DNA of 64,000 nt from Natronohydrobacter sp. (lineage in GTDB: Bacteria; Pseudomonadota; Alphaproteobacteria; Rhodobacterales; Rhodobacteraceae), in NCBI GenBank assembly GCA_030603695.1, contig JAUVXF010000006.1:62001-126000 (forward strand), in the 5' to 3' direction. The notes beneath the pieces were generated by a model. That model was given only the letters and a program-made list of their open reading frames with translations. It had not been told where the DNA came from and searched no databases. Position numbers and translations under genes: made by a program. Shown here piece by piece: positions 1 to 10,177 of this stretch; the stretch's first letter is position 1; every line of letters starts with the position of its first letter.

Positions 1-1326
1 AACGGCCTCATCCAGCACAATCAGATCGGGGCGGTTTATCAGGGCGCGGGCAATGGCAATGCGCTGGCGCTGGCCCCCCGAAAATTCGTGAATGTATTTA
101 TCGGCATCGGGCGCGGTTAGCCCCACGTCGCATAGCGCCTGTTCCACCCGCGCACGCGCATCTTTGGGCCATTCGGGCAGCAGGTGGAAGGGTTCTGCCA
201 CCAGCCGCGCCACAGGCCAGCGCGGGTTGAAACTGCCATAAGGGTCTTGGAACACCACCTGCATGGCGGCGCGGGCGGGCTTTGGCATTTTGGGGCTGAT
301 GGGCGTTTGCCCTTGCAAACGGATATGGCCCGCCTGCACCGCTTCCAGCCCCAGAATGGCGCGGGTCAGGGTGGATTTGCCGCAACCGGATTCCCCCACC
401 AGCCCCAGCGATTCCCCTTTGTGCAGGGCAAAGCTGACACCGCGCACGGCCTCCATGCGGGGGGCGGGGCCAAAGAGGGTGCGGCGCGGCAAGGCATAGC
501 TGCGCCGCAGGCCCGCCACCTCCAGCAGCGTATCAGGCCGGGCCGTTGGCACGCGCGCAGGCCGATGGGCAGAGGCCGCAAACAGCGCGCGCGTATAGGG
601 ATGGGCACGGCGGCGAAACAGGGCCTCTGTCGGCCCCTGTTCCACAATCCTGCCCGATTGCATGACGGCCACATGATCGGCCAACCCCGCCACCACGGCC
701 AGATCATGCGTGATTAGCAAAAGCGACATGCCCTCTTCTGCCACCAGCCCGCGCAGCAAATCCAGAATCTGCGCCTGTGTGGTCACATCCAGCGCGGTGG
801 TGGGTTCGTCGGCAATCAGCAACCGCGGGCGCAGGGCGATGGCCATGGCAATGCACACGCGCTGGCGCTGCCCGCCCGACAGTTCGTGCGGGTAGCGATC
901 CAACGGAAAGCGCGCGCCGTCCAGCCCCACGCGATCCAGCTTCGCGCGCGCAATCTCCAGCGCCTCTGCCCGCCGCGCCGCGCCATGGATGACCAGCGTT
1001 TCGGCCACCTGATCACCGATTGTGCGCACCGGGTTCAGCGCTGTCATGGGTTCTTGAAAGATCATGCCGATCTCATTGCCGCGCAGCCCGCACATGGCGC
1101 CTTCATCAAGGCCGAATAAATCGCGCCCATCCATCAGCGCGCGCCCTGCCCGCGTGGCCCCGTCTGGCAACAGCTTCATCAGTGCAAGCGAGGTCATGGA
1201 TTTCCCAGAGCCGGATTCGCCCACCAGCCCGAACACCCGCCCCGGTGCGATGTCAAAACTGACATCGCGCAAAATGGGCGTGCCGTGAATATCCAGCGAC
1301 AGGTTTTCAACGCGGATCAGGCTCAT
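1..1326 (-). CDS. Oligopeptide-type ABC transporter, fused two-domain ATP-binding protein (C-terminus cut by window edge)
   Basis: The 442 visible residues hold two complete-looking nucleotide-binding halves in one chain, as in the GsiA/DppD-DppF fusion subfamily. The first has a P-loop GESGSGKS near residue 37 and a signature LSGGQRQR followed by ADEPTTALD. The second has GESGCGKS near residue 313 and FSGGQRQR, with VLDEA at the very edge of the window. It powers import of peptides or similar solutes through the two permeases encoded just upstream. The start codon overlaps the permease stop (ATGA), so translation is coupled. Fusion proteins of this kind are usually about 540 residues, so roughly 100 are missing. 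The substrate cannot be read from the sequence. Confidence 0.93.
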   Translation of the reverse strand, partial: MSLIRVENLSLDIHGTPILRDVSFDIAPGRVFGLVGESGSGKSMTSLALMKLLPDGATRAGRALMDGRDLFGLDEGAMCGLRGNEIGMIFQEPMTALNPVRTIGDQVAETLVIHGAARRAEALEIARAKLDRVGLDGARFPLDRYPHELSGGQRQRVCIAMAIALRPRLLIADEPTTALDVTTQAQILDLLRGLVAEEGMSLLLITHDLAVVAGLADHVAVMQSGRIVEQGPTEALFRRRAHPYTRALFAASAHRPARVPTARPDTLLEVAGLRRSYALPRRTLFGPAPRMEAVRGVSFALHKGESLGLVGESGCGKSTLTRAILGLEAVQAGHIRLQGQTPISPKMPKPARAAMQVVFQDPYGSFNPRWPVARLVAEPFHLLPEWPKDARARVEQALCDVGLTAPDADKYIHEFSGGQRQRIAIARALINRPDLIVLDEAV

Positions 1327-2144
1327 CTTGCGCGCCTTAGTTTCGGGTCAAGACTGTCGCGCAGCCCGTCGCCCATCAGATTCAGGCCCAGAACAGTCAG
1401 CACAATCGCAAGGCCGGGAAGAATGGCCAGATGCGGGGCGAAAGAGATCATTGTCTGCGCCTCTGCCAGCATGCGGCCCCAGCTGGGCATGGGCGGCTGC
1501 GCGCCAAGCCCCACATAAGACAGCGCCGCTTCCGCCAATATCCCAAGGCTGAACTGTATCGTGCCCTGCACAATCAGCAGATTGGCGATATTGGGCAGGA
1601 TATGTTCGGCAGAGATGCGCAGCTTGCCCTTGCCCGACACTTCCGCCGCGCGAATGTAATCCAGCGTCCACAGGCTAAGCGCGCCGCCCCGCGCCACACG
1701 CGCAAAAACAGGGGTATTGAAAATGCCAATCGCGATAATGGCATTCACCGCCGAAGGGCCAAAAACCGCCGTTATCAGAATGGCAATCACCAGCGCGGGA
1801 AAGGCAAAGATCAGATCATTGCCGCGCATGATCACTTCATCCAGCAGCCCGCCACGATTGGCCGCAGCCAGCAGGCCCAGCGGCACGCCCAGCACCATGC
1901 CCATCCCCACGGCCACCACCGCCACGGCAATGGAAATCCGCGCCCCCACCATGATCATCGAAAGGACATCGCGCCCGAAATGATCTGTGCCAAACCAATG
2001 CTGCGCATTGGGCGCTTGCAGGCGCGCGCCAATATTCATGGCCGTTACATCAAACGGCGTCCACAGCAGCGACACCAGCGCCGCCAGCGCGAAAACGCCT
2101 GTCAGGGCCGCACCGGCCAGCAGGGTGAGGGGCGCGCGCCTCAT
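1323..2144 (-). CDS. ABC transporter permease, DppC/OppC-like
   Basis: A 273-residue inner-membrane protein with an N-terminal transmembrane segment and the BPD_transp_1 fold. The stretch GTDHFGRDVLSM near residue 53 is the hallmark of DppC-type permeases. The EAA cytoplasmic loop (AAEVSGKGKLRISAEHILPN) contacts the ATPase. Length is normal for the family. It overlaps dppB-like (stop/start ATGA at 2141-2144) upstream and the ATPase gene downstream, so the three are one translationally coupled unit. It forms the transport channel with the DppB-like partner. Substrate specificity is not deducible. Confidence 0.93.
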   Translation of the reverse strand: MRRAPLTLLAGAALTGVFALAALVSLLWTPFDVTAMNIGARLQAPNAQHWFGTDHFGRDVLSMIMVGARISIAVAVVAVGMGMVLGVPLGLLAAANRGGLLDEVIMRGNDLIFAFPALVIAILITAVFGPSAVNAIIAIGIFNTPVFARVARGGALSLWTLDYIRAAEVSGKGKLRISAEHILPNIANLLIVQGTIQFSLGILAEAALSYVGLGAQPPMPSWGRMLAEAQTMISFAPHLAILPGLAIVLTVLGLNLMGDGLRDSLDPKLRRAR

Positions 2145-3091
2145 GCGCCGCGCCTGCGCAAACGGGGGTCGGCGGCAGCATAGGCCATATCCACCAGAAA
2201 CGTGACAAGGATGACAGCAAAGACCAACAGCATCACAACCGATTCCACCACGATCAGATCGCGCTGGGTGATGGCCTGAAAGATCAACCGCCCAAGGCCG
2301 GGCAGGAAAAACACGTTTTCAATGATGATCGCGCCCGCCAGCAGAAACGAAAATTGCAGCCCGATGATGGTCAGCACCGGAATAAGCGCATTGCGCAGCG
2401 CATGGCGCAACACGCTTTGGCGCTGCGACAGGCCCTTGGCGCGCGCGGTGCGGATGTAATCTTGCCCCAATGTCTCTATCACCGCCGAACGCATCACGCG
2501 CGCAAGGATGGAGGCTTGCGGCAGCGCCAGCGCCACCGCAGGCAGGGTAAGCGCCTTGATATTGATCCAAAACCCCTTGTCCCAGCCGGGAAATCCGCCA
2601 GCAGAAAACCATTGCAGCGAAATTGCGAAAACCAGCACCAGCAGCATGGCAAACCAGAAATTCGGAATGGCAATGCCCAGCTGCGTGGCCCCCATGATCC
2701 CCGCATCCAAGCCAGACCCGCGCCGCGCCGCCGCGATCAGGCCCACAGGAAAGGCAATCGCGGTAGACAACAGCAGCGCATAAAGCGTGAGCGGCAGCGA
2801 TACCCCCAACCGCGCCAGCACCAATTCACTGACAGGCACGCGGTAGGTATAGGATGTGCCGAAATCCCCCACCAGCATACCGCCCACCCATGCCAGATAG
2901 CGCGCAAACGGCCCTGCATCCAACCCCAACTCGCGCCGCAGGGCCGCCACGGTTTCGGGCTGCGCATTCATGCCCAGCATATAGGCGGCAGGGTCGCCGG
3001 GGATGACCTCTATCACAAAAAAGATCACAAGGCTGGCCACAACCAGACTGATGGCGAGCGAGAACAGGCGCTGAAGGGCAAAGCGAAGCAT
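2141..3091 (-). CDS. ABC transporter permease, DppB/OppB-like
   Basis: A 316-residue inner-membrane permease. The N-terminus (MLRFALQRLFSLAISLVVAS) is the typical DppB start with one membrane helix, followed by VIEVIPGDPAAYMLG, a conserved family motif. The EAA loop appears as YIRTARAKGLSQRQSVLRHA near residue 215. It pairs with the DppC-like subunit to make the pore. It lies about 100 bp downstream of the binding-protein gene, separated by a hairpin that may lower its expression relative to the binding protein. Confidence 0.93.
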   Translation of the reverse strand: MLRFALQRLFSLAISLVVASLVIFFVIEVIPGDPAAYMLGMNAQPETVAALRRELGLDAGPFARYLAWVGGMLVGDFGTSYTYRVPVSELVLARLGVSLPLTLYALLLSTAIAFPVGLIAAARRGSGLDAGIMGATQLGIAIPNFWFAMLLVLVFAISLQWFSAGGFPGWDKGFWINIKALTLPAVALALPQASILARVMRSAVIETLGQDYIRTARAKGLSQRQSVLRHALRNALIPVLTIIGLQFSFLLAGAIIIENVFFLPGLGRLIFQAITQRDLIVVESVVMLLVFAVILVTFLVDMAYAAADPRLRRRGA

Positions 3092-3150
3092 GGGGCTGTC
3101 AGGTTCCTGTCACCGCGCAAACAGGGCAGAGGCGCGCGGCCTGAAGATAG

Positions 3151-3180
3151 CCAGAGAGGCGGGTTTCCCCGCCCCTCTGG
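3151..3180 (-). promoter_or_regulatory. Hairpin between binding-protein and permease genes
   Basis: CCAGAGAGGCGGG pairs with CCCGCCCCTCTGG across a 4-nt loop (12 of 13 pairs). There is no T run on either side, so a full intrinsic terminator is unlikely. Position fits a partial terminator or mRNA 3' stabiliser that gives more binding protein than permease, as is common in binding-protein-dependent ABC operons (inference). Confidence 0.5.
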
Positions 3181-3194
3181 CACGGGGCCGCGCC

Positions 3195-4667
3195 TTAGCG
3201 CGCCCAGCGCACGCCCGTCAGATCATTGGCGGGCACGGGGGCATTTTCCCACAGCCCTTCGATATCGGCATTTGCAACCCCGGTCTTGGCCAGTTGGAAC
3301 AGAAAGGCCACGACAAAATCATCAGCAATATGGCGCTGCGCCGCTTGCAACAGGGCGGTGCGCGCGTCTGGGTCTGATGTCACCTCCAACTCTGCCATGA
3401 TCGCTTTCATATCCGCGCTGTCATACTGGAAATAGTAATTGTCGCGCGCATAGATGCCGATATCCATCGGCTCTGTATGGCTGATGATGGTCAGATCAAA
3501 ATCATGGCCGCGGAACACCTGTTCCAGCCATTGCGCCCATTCCAGATTGGTAATTTCCGTGGCGATGCCCACCTCGCGCAACTGTGCCGCCACAATCTCG
3601 CCGCCGCGCCGGGCATAGGTGGGGGGCGGCAGCATCAGGCGCAATGTCAGACCCTCTTGGCCCGCTTCGGCCAACAGGGCGCGCGCGGCGTCTGGATCAT
3701 GGGGGGAATTGGCGGTCAGATCCAGATAATCGGGGTGATGCGGGGCGAAATGGCTGCCAATGGGCGTGCCATAGCCAAACATTGCCCCGTCAATGATATC
3801 CTGACGGTTTATCGCATGGCTGATGGCTTGGCGCACGCGGATATCTGCCAATGCGGGGTTTTGGTGGTTCATGGAAAGGATGGTTTCCCCTTCGGTCGAA
3901 CCGACAATCACATTGAAACGGGGATCGGCCTGAAATTGCGCAAGGCTTTCAGGGGCGGGGAAATTGGGGAATGCATCGACATCGCCCGCCATCATGGCGG
4001 CAAAAGCGGCGGAAGGGTCAGAGATGAAGCGGAAGGTCGCGCGCTCCAGCGCCGGGGCCTCGCCCCAGTAATAGGGGTTACGCTCCAGCTCCAGCCGGTC
4101 GCCCTGCACCCAGCGCACAAAGCGGAATGCGCCAGTGCCCACAGGGTTGGTGGCATTGCTGGCCACGCTGGCTGGCGACATGATAACGGCATCCCCCCAC
4201 GCCATGTTAAACAGGAATGCGCCCTGCGGCTGCGATAGCGTGACTTGCACTGTCAGCGGATCAATCGCTGTGACAGTCTCTATCGCGGCGAAAAGCTGCT
4301 TTTGGGCATTGGTGCTGTCCTCGGCGCGCGCGCGATCCAGCGAAAAGACCACATCCTCGGCGCTGAAGGGCGCGCCATCATGGAATTGCACACCCTCGCG
4401 CAGATGGAAGGTATAGGTCAGGCCATCATCGGACAGATCCCATGCATGGGCAAGGCCGGGCAGGATTGATCCATCGGGGCCAAACCGGGTAAGCCCCTCG
4501 AATATGTTGGAATATGTTACCTCGCGGATCGCTGCGGCAGCACCGCTTGTGGGGTCAAGGTTTGGCGGCTCCAGCACCATGCCCACGGAAATATCGGTGC
4601 GTTGCGCCAGTGCGGGCGAAGCAACCAGCGCCAAAATTGCAAGCCCCATTTTCAAACGGCCAAGCAT
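3195..4667 (-). CDS. Periplasmic ABC transporter substrate-binding protein, family 5
   Basis: A 490-residue family 5 (DppA/OppA-like) extracytoplasmic solute-binding protein. I chose the ATG at 4667 because it is preceded by an excellent Shine-Dalgarno (AGGAGGGT) and begins a clean Sec signal peptide (MLGRLKMGLAILALVASPALA). The in-frame extension back to 4769 lacks both. Family motifs include LRDGVTFHDG-like LREGVQFHDGAPFSAEDVVF and the later SDPDARTALLQAAQRHIADD. It is first in the operon with the two permeases and the fused ATPase. It is divergent from an amidase gene, which suggests the cargo may be an amide or peptide, but the ligand is unknown. Confidence 0.93.
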   Translation of the reverse strand: MLGRLKMGLAILALVASPALAQRTDISVGMVLEPPNLDPTSGAAAAIREVTYSNIFEGLTRFGPDGSILPGLAHAWDLSDDGLTYTFHLREGVQFHDGAPFSAEDVVFSLDRARAEDSTNAQKQLFAAIETVTAIDPLTVQVTLSQPQGAFLFNMAWGDAVIMSPASVASNATNPVGTGAFRFVRWVQGDRLELERNPYYWGEAPALERATFRFISDPSAAFAAMMAGDVDAFPNFPAPESLAQFQADPRFNVIVGSTEGETILSMNHQNPALADIRVRQAISHAINRQDIIDGAMFGYGTPIGSHFAPHHPDYLDLTANSPHDPDAARALLAEAGQEGLTLRLMLPPPTYARRGGEIVAAQLREVGIATEITNLEWAQWLEQVFRGHDFDLTIISHTEPMDIGIYARDNYYFQYDSADMKAIMAELEVTSDPDARTALLQAAQRHIADDFVVAFLFQLAKTGVANADIEGLWENAPVPANDLTGVRWAR

Positions 4668-4844
4668 AACACCCTCCTGTAAATCCAGTCTCTGCGCGAA
4701 GCTTATGCAAGCGGCGGGCATTAGGGAAGAGGGCTTGTGAAAGCGCGGCCGAAAACCGGCAACTGGCAAGATAGGGCTTGCACCGCCCCTGCGCTTGCGC
4801 GACCTCTAGGGCCTTTCGTCCCCCCTCCCTTTCAGGAGAACCCT

Positions 4845-6287
4845 ATGCCCCACGACACCCCGCTTTGGCAATTGAGTGCAGCAGACCTGGCCCAGCACAC
4901 AAGAAGCGGCGCAATTTCCGCAGAAGCGGCAGTTGGCGCCAGCGTGGCCCGCATGCGCGCCACCAATCCGGGGCTGAATGCGGTTGTGGTGGATATGGGG
5001 GATGACGCGCTGGAACGCGCGCGCGCCTTGGACAAAGCGCGCGCAAGCGGGGTCGCGCCGGGGCCATTGCAGGGGCTGGCCGTGACCATCAAGATCAATG
5101 TGGATCAGGCGGGGCAAGCCACATCCAACGGCATGGACGCGCTGAAAGATTTTATCGCGCGAGAGGATGCGCCTGTGGTGCGCAATCTGCAAGCGGCGGG
5201 GGCGGTGGTGATCGGGCGCACCAATACGCCAGAACTGTCTTTCCGGGCCGATACCGACAATCCGCTATTCGGGCGCACGCATAACCCTTGGGGGGGGCAT
5301 ATCAGCGCGGGCGGATCCTCTGGCGGGGCGGGGGCTGCGGTGATGGCAGGCATGGGCGCGCTGGCGCATGGCAATGATATCGGCGGCAGCCTGCGCTTTC
5401 CGGCCTCTGCTACGGGGGCGGTGACAGTGAAACCGGGCTTGGGCCGGGTTCCGGCATGGAACCCCAGCCAGAAAGCAGAACGCGGAATGCTGGCGCAATC
5501 CATGTCTGTGCAGGGGCTGCTTGTGCGCCGCGCGGCTGATTTGCATCTGGCCATGCCTGCCCTTATCGCACCCGATGTGCGCGATCCCTTCCATGTGCCG
5601 CTTCCATGGCGCGGGGGGCCGCAAGAGGGGCCAATCCGCGTGGGCTATACCAGCGAAACCTATGGGTTTGATCTGCACCCCGATGTGCGCGCCGCATTGG
5701 AAGCCGCGCGCGCGGCCCTGCAAGACGCGGGCTATCTGGTAGAAGAGATTACACCCCCCGCCATGCCCGAACTGGCCCAAACCGGCTACCGCGCGCTGAT
5801 GACCGAAGTGGCCTGCCTGATGCAAGACGATATAGAGCAGATGGGCAGCCCCACCTTGCGCGCCATATTTGCCGAGTATTTCCGCCAGTTCCCCCCGTAT
5901 GACGCGCTGGACTACCAGCGCGCCCTTGCACGGCGCAGCCAGTTTGCGCGCGACTGGGCGATGATGCAGCAGCGCTACCCGCTGGTGTTGACCCCGTTTT
6001 TGCCGCACCCCTTCTTTGCGCCGGGCCGCGATGCGCAAGGGGCAGAGGGCGTGCGCGAGGTGCTGGGCGCGGCGCTGTGGTCTTATGGGGTGAATTTCAT
6101 CGGCTTGCCTGCGGGCAATCTGCCCGCGCGGCTGGCCAATCTGGGCGCGGGGCCAGTGCCGATTGGCGTGCAGATCATCGGGCGGCGCTGGCGAGAAGAT
6201 ATGATCGTGGATGCCATGATCGCGATAGAAGCGCGGCTGGGCGCCTTGGACAGCCTGCTATGGCAGCATATGGCCGCGCAGGGCTAA
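4845..6287 (+). CDS. Amidase, amidase-signature family
   Basis: A cytoplasmic amidase-signature (AS) hydrolase of 480 residues. The Ser-cisSer-Lys machinery is visible: Lys in VTIKINVDQAG, the Gly/Ser-rich block SAGGSSGGAGAAV, and DIGGSLRFPA containing the nucleophile region. It should hydrolyse a carboxamide to acid plus ammonia. The start at 4845 follows CAGGAGAACCCT, a strong ribosome site; the reading frame is open back to 4737 but that extension has no family similarity. It is transcribed divergently from the ABC importer, so the pair may take up and degrade the same class of substrate (inference). Exact substrate is not predictable. Confidence 0.9.
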   Translation: MPHDTPLWQLSAADLAQHTRSGAISAEAAVGASVARMRATNPGLNAVVVDMGDDALERARALDKARASGVAPGPLQGLAVTIKINVDQAGQATSNGMDALKDFIAREDAPVVRNLQAAGAVVIGRTNTPELSFRADTDNPLFGRTHNPWGGHISAGGSSGGAGAAVMAGMGALAHGNDIGGSLRFPASATGAVTVKPGLGRVPAWNPSQKAERGMLAQSMSVQGLLVRRAADLHLAMPALIAPDVRDPFHVPLPWRGGPQEGPIRVGYTSETYGFDLHPDVRAALEAARAALQDAGYLVEEITPPAMPELAQTGYRALMTEVACLMQDDIEQMGSPTLRAIFAEYFRQFPPYDALDYQRALARRSQFARDWAMMQQRYPLVLTPFLPHPFFAPGRDAQGAEGVREVLGAALWSYGVNFIGLPAGNLPARLANLGAGPVPIGVQIIGRRWREDMIVDAMIAIEARLGALDSLLWQHMAAQG

Positions 6288-6317
6288 GGCCCGCCAGGGG
6301 CCAAACGGATTAGCCGC

Positions 6318-7334
6318 TTAGCCGCGATAAAACAGATGCGCGCCAATATGCGTGGTCTGGGTAAAGCGCTTGGCCCAACTGGGCGCGACAGCAGTGGTGT
6401 GAAAATATTTTGCACCCTCTGTCAGCGCGCGTGTGCCGCCACCCGCCATAACCTGTGCAATGCGCTGTGCAATCTGGGCCGCGTTGCGGTTGGGCATGGC
6501 TTCGGAATTGCCATCACAGGCAAAACTGAACTGGCAGCCACCATAGCGCCCCGCCTGCGCACCCTGATACACAACGCCGCAAATGGAATTGGGAAATTTG
6601 CGCGAATCCACCCGGTTCAGGATCACTTCGGCTACAGCGAATTGGCCGCGCAGGCTTTCGCCACGGGCCTCGTGGTAGATTGCGGTTGCAAGGCAGGCTT
6701 CCTGCTCGGTCAACTCACGGGCCGGAACAGAGCGCAGCCATGACCGGCTATATTGCACCACGCGCCGCGCCAGACCCTCTGGGCGCGCGGGTGGCCGCAG
6801 CGACAGGCCGGGCGCAAACGCGCTGTCGGGCAGCGCCAAGGGCATTACGCCCTGCACCGGGGGTTCGGGGATATCCACCGCGACAGGGTTGGCCGCAAGC
6901 GGTGTTTCGGGCATGGCCTGCGGCGTTGCGGGAACGCCAAAATAAGACAGCGGCAGCGTGATGGAGATATCCCTCTCCAGACTGGCAAGGCGGATCGGTT
7001 CGGCCTGCACATCCTCTGTCAGGCCCACATTGCGCCGCACGGGGTTAGAGTGCTGGAGCGCCCGCAGAACAAGACTGTAATCCATCGCCGCAGGGGCATC
7101 GGCTTTGGGCATATCCACAAGATTTGCGTTGCGGCGCAGCGGGTTGGAGATATCACCCTCGATAGAGGCCGCGCTTGCCGCAGACAGTGTTGCATTTTCC
7201 ACCTGAGACCCGATTCCGGGCAGCAGCACCAGCGCCACAGTCGCACACAGGGCGGAAAACGTCATCCTGCGCCGCAGGGAAGCCCCCATACGCGCCCCTA
7301 TTGGCAGATGTTTCAATTCCGTATCAAAAATCAT
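6318..7334 (-). CDS. SleB-like cell wall hydrolase
   Basis: The C-terminal ~130 residues are a Hydrolase_2/SleB domain. The conserved core EACLATAIYHEARGES contains the catalytic Glu, followed by AVAEVILNRVDS and a GGCQFSFACDG block. The N-terminus has a hydrophobic anchor or signal (FSALCATVALVLLPGIGS) and then a ~190-residue low-complexity linker. It probably cleaves peptidoglycan in the periplasm. The start is uncertain: ATG 7334 and ATG 7289 are both plausible with weak ribosome sites, and the frame is open to 7499. It converges with the amidase gene with only 30 bp between stops. Confidence 0.85.
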   Translation of the reverse strand: MIFDTELKHLPIGARMGASLRRRMTFSALCATVALVLLPGIGSQVENATLSAASAASIEGDISNPLRRNANLVDMPKADAPAAMDYSLVLRALQHSNPVRRNVGLTEDVQAEPIRLASLERDISITLPLSYFGVPATPQAMPETPLAANPVAVDIPEPPVQGVMPLALPDSAFAPGLSLRPPARPEGLARRVVQYSRSWLRSVPARELTEQEACLATAIYHEARGESLRGQFAVAEVILNRVDSRKFPNSICGVVYQGAQAGRYGGCQFSFACDGNSEAMPNRNAAQIAQRIAQVMAGGGTRALTEGAKYFHTTAVAPSWAKRFTQTTHIGAHLFYRG

Positions 7335-7553
7335 TTTAATCCCGGCGGGCATAAGTGCCCGCGGCAAAGACTTACCGACCATTGTCTGTGCAAGGCGCAA
7401 GCAGCATTGCGCCCTGTCCCCAAATTTTGCATCCGTTATCCCAGAGGGGCGGGTATCAGAAATTCCCCAAAACGTCCACATTCGGCACAGGTCGTGCAAA
7501 TGTGATGCGCGAGCTTCCGCCCGCGCAACATATACTACTTTGAAAAGATTACC

Positions 7554-10094
7554 TTATTCCTGCTCGGCAATCACCAGCTGCGCAGCTGCCAGACGCGCCA
7601 CAGGCACGCGAAACGGCGAGCAAGAGACATAGTCAAAGCCCAGATTGCGGCAAAAGCGAATCGAATCCGGGCTGCCCCCATGTTCGCCACAAATCGAGAG
7701 TGTCAGATCATCGCGCGCGCGGCGCCCGCGTTCGGCCCCGATTTTCAGCAATTCGCCCACACCTTCCACATCCAGCGTGTGAAACGGGTCTTCGGGGAAA
7801 ACCCCCTGTTTCACATAATCCGACATAAACCGCCCGGCATCATCGCGCGACAGGCCATAGGTCATCTGTGTGAGGTCATTCGTGCCGAAAGACAGAAAAG
7901 AGGCATGCAGCGCAATATCACCCGCGCGCAGCGCCGCGCGCGGTGTTTCCACCATCACCCCGATCCGGTAATCAAAATCCATCCCAAGGCGCGAGCGCAC
8001 CGTGGCGGCAATCGCATCTATCCGCGATTTCACAAGTTCCACCTCGCGCATGGCAGAAACCAGCGGGATCATGATTTCGGGAATAACGGGCGCGGCGCGG
8101 CGCGTCAGTTCCACCGTGGCCTCGAAAATGGCGCGCACCTGCATTTCATAAATTTCCGGGATCGTTACGCCCAGCCGCACGCCGCGCATGCCCAGCATCG
8201 GGTTGAATTCCGACAGTGCCTCGGCGCGGCGGGTGATCTCTGACAAGGGCTTGTTCAGCGCATCTGCCAGAAAGCGCAACCCTTCCTTGGAATGGGGCAG
8301 GAATTCATGCAAGGGCGGATCAAACAGGCGAATGCACACCGGCTGGCCCTGCATGATTTCAAACAGTTCAATGAAATCATCACGCTGCATGGGCAACAGG
8401 CGGCCCAGCGCGTCTGATCTGTCTTCGGGCGTATCGGCGAAGATCATCTCCCGCATGAGGGTTAGGCGGTCATCTTCAAAGAACATATGTTCCGTGCGGC
8501 ACAGCCCTATTCCCTGCGCTTTGAATTCGCGCGCAATGCGGGCATCTGCGGGGGTATCGGCATTGGCACGAATGCCGATATCCCGCCGCGCATCGGCCCA
8601 ATCCAGAAGCGTGACAAAGCGATCATCCAAAGCCGGTTCCAGCAAATTGACATCGCCCATCAGCACCAGCCCATTGGTGCCATCCACTGTCAGAATATCC
8701 CCCTCTGAAAGCTCTACGCCGCCCGCGCGCACGGTTCTGCGCCGCTCGTCTATCTGCATGCTGGATGCGCCCACAACACAGGGCACACCCAAGCCCCTGC
8801 CAATCACCGCCGCGTGGCTGGTCATGCCGCCGCGTTCGGTGATCACGGCTTGGGCCACATGCATGCCGCGAATATCTTCAGGCGTGGTTTCGCGCCGCAC
8901 CAGAATGCACGGCTCGTCGCGCGCGGCGCAGGATTGCGCGGCGGAAGAGCTGAACACGATCCGCCCGCGCGCGCCACCGGGGCTGGCGGCAATGCCGCGC
9001 ACAAACACTTCCCCGCGCGAGCGTGGATCAACTTGCCTGTGCAGCAATTCACTAAGTGCCTTGGGCGGAATGCGCATCAGGGCCTCATCGCGCTCGATGA
9101 TCCCTTCATTTGCCAGATCAACCGCCACCCGCACCGCCGCACGCGAAGAACGCTGCACCGTCACCGCATCCAGCACCCATAGCTTGCCATCATCCAGCGT
9201 GAATTCGATCTCCATTTCCTCGCGCAGGCGCTTGCGGGCAAATTCGCCGTGGCGCAGCAATTCGGCAAAAGCCTCCGGGCAGCGCTCTTCCAGCGAGGGG
9301 CCGCGTTTGTCGCGGGTCAGATACAGCACATCCGCCCCCTCGCCCATGGCCTCCATCCCGTGCAGGCCGCGCGATTTGAAGCGCCCTGTCACCTGTGGCG
9401 CGCCGGTTTCGGCATCTATGAAGCGGATCAGCCCGGCGCCGCTTTCACCTGCGCCAATGCCACCCGCCATGGCCTGCACCACCAGCCCCAACCCGGCCTC
9501 CATCGGTGCGCCCTTGGCTTGGCGCAACAGCCGCGCCGATGTCCCCTCCCATGCCCGCGCCATGGAACGCAGCACATCCGCCAATTGCTGCGCGGGCGAT
9601 TGGGGGAAAGGATCATCTGTTTCCATCTCGAAATCACGCAGCGCGGCCTGCAATGCGGGCAAGGATGGCTCTGTGACATCAAACATATCGGGGTCAAGAT
9701 GGGCCACATGCGCCGCATAGGATTGCACGAAACGCAAATACATTTCCGTTGCGACAGGTTCGCCATACAGGGCCGCGATTTCGGCGTGTTTGTCGTCATT
9801 CATGCCGATATTCAAAATCGCGGCAGGCCCCCCCCATTGCGGATGCTCTGCCGAAGGGCGCACCGACATCAACTGCCCTTGCGGGAAGTGTGACAGCAGA
9901 TGACGCAAGTTCATCTGCGCGCCGGTTGCAATTTCGCGCACCACGGCAAAAGACAGTGCAATCGTTTGCGGCACGGGCATATCCAGCCGCACCAGCCGTT
10001 GCAGGCATTTCGCCCGCCACCCATGGGTTTGGCGCTTTATCGGCGCAGAGCCGGTGATCTGGGCGTAGTCTGTCAGCGTCAGGTATTTGGGCAT
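7554..10094 (-). CDS. Pyruvate phosphate dikinase-like PEP-utilising enzyme with divergent N-terminus
   Basis: An 846-residue homologue of PPDK. The central phosphohistidine domain has the catalytic TSHAA motif within RGGMTSHAAVIGRGLGVPCV. The C-terminal PEP/pyruvate TIM barrel is well kept: CRTEHMFF, GMRGVRLG, SFGTNDLTQMTYGLSRDD, CGEHGGSP. The N-terminal ATP-grasp part is altered: the usual opening GGKGANLAEM glycine motif is absent, and the nucleotide-domain motifs are only loosely recognisable (SVRPSAEHPQWGGPAAILN in place of SVRSGARVSMPGMMDTVLN). It may be a PPDK paralogue with changed phosphate-donor use. The start at 10094 follows GAGAGTGCCAC; the frame is open to 10124. Confidence 0.82.
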   Translation of the reverse strand: MPKYLTLTDYAQITGSAPIKRQTHGWRAKCLQRLVRLDMPVPQTIALSFAVVREIATGAQMNLRHLLSHFPQGQLMSVRPSAEHPQWGGPAAILNIGMNDDKHAEIAALYGEPVATEMYLRFVQSYAAHVAHLDPDMFDVTEPSLPALQAALRDFEMETDDPFPQSPAQQLADVLRSMARAWEGTSARLLRQAKGAPMEAGLGLVVQAMAGGIGAGESGAGLIRFIDAETGAPQVTGRFKSRGLHGMEAMGEGADVLYLTRDKRGPSLEERCPEAFAELLRHGEFARKRLREEMEIEFTLDDGKLWVLDAVTVQRSSRAAVRVAVDLANEGIIERDEALMRIPPKALSELLHRQVDPRSRGEVFVRGIAASPGGARGRIVFSSSAAQSCAARDEPCILVRRETTPEDIRGMHVAQAVITERGGMTSHAAVIGRGLGVPCVVGASSMQIDERRRTVRAGGVELSEGDILTVDGTNGLVLMGDVNLLEPALDDRFVTLLDWADARRDIGIRANADTPADARIAREFKAQGIGLCRTEHMFFEDDRLTLMREMIFADTPEDRSDALGRLLPMQRDDFIELFEIMQGQPVCIRLFDPPLHEFLPHSKEGLRFLADALNKPLSEITRRAEALSEFNPMLGMRGVRLGVTIPEIYEMQVRAIFEATVELTRRAAPVIPEIMIPLVSAMREVELVKSRIDAIAATVRSRLGMDFDYRIGVMVETPRAALRAGDIALHASFLSFGTNDLTQMTYGLSRDDAGRFMSDYVKQGVFPEDPFHTLDVEGVGELLKIGAERGRRARDDLTLSICGEHGGSPDSIRFCRNLGFDYVSCSPFRVPVARLAAAQLVIAEQE

Positions 10095-10177
10095 GTGGCA
10101 CTCTCTCAAGCTGCGGCGCAGCATAGGCTTATGCGCTGGAAACTCAAGAATTTGTTATCGCTGACAAGCACAGGCCA

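Noticed and set aside
8188-9720. Ser/Arg-rich plus-strand frame of 510 codons opposite the PPDK-like gene
   Set aside because: No homology or ribosome site; complementary to conserved PPDK motifs.
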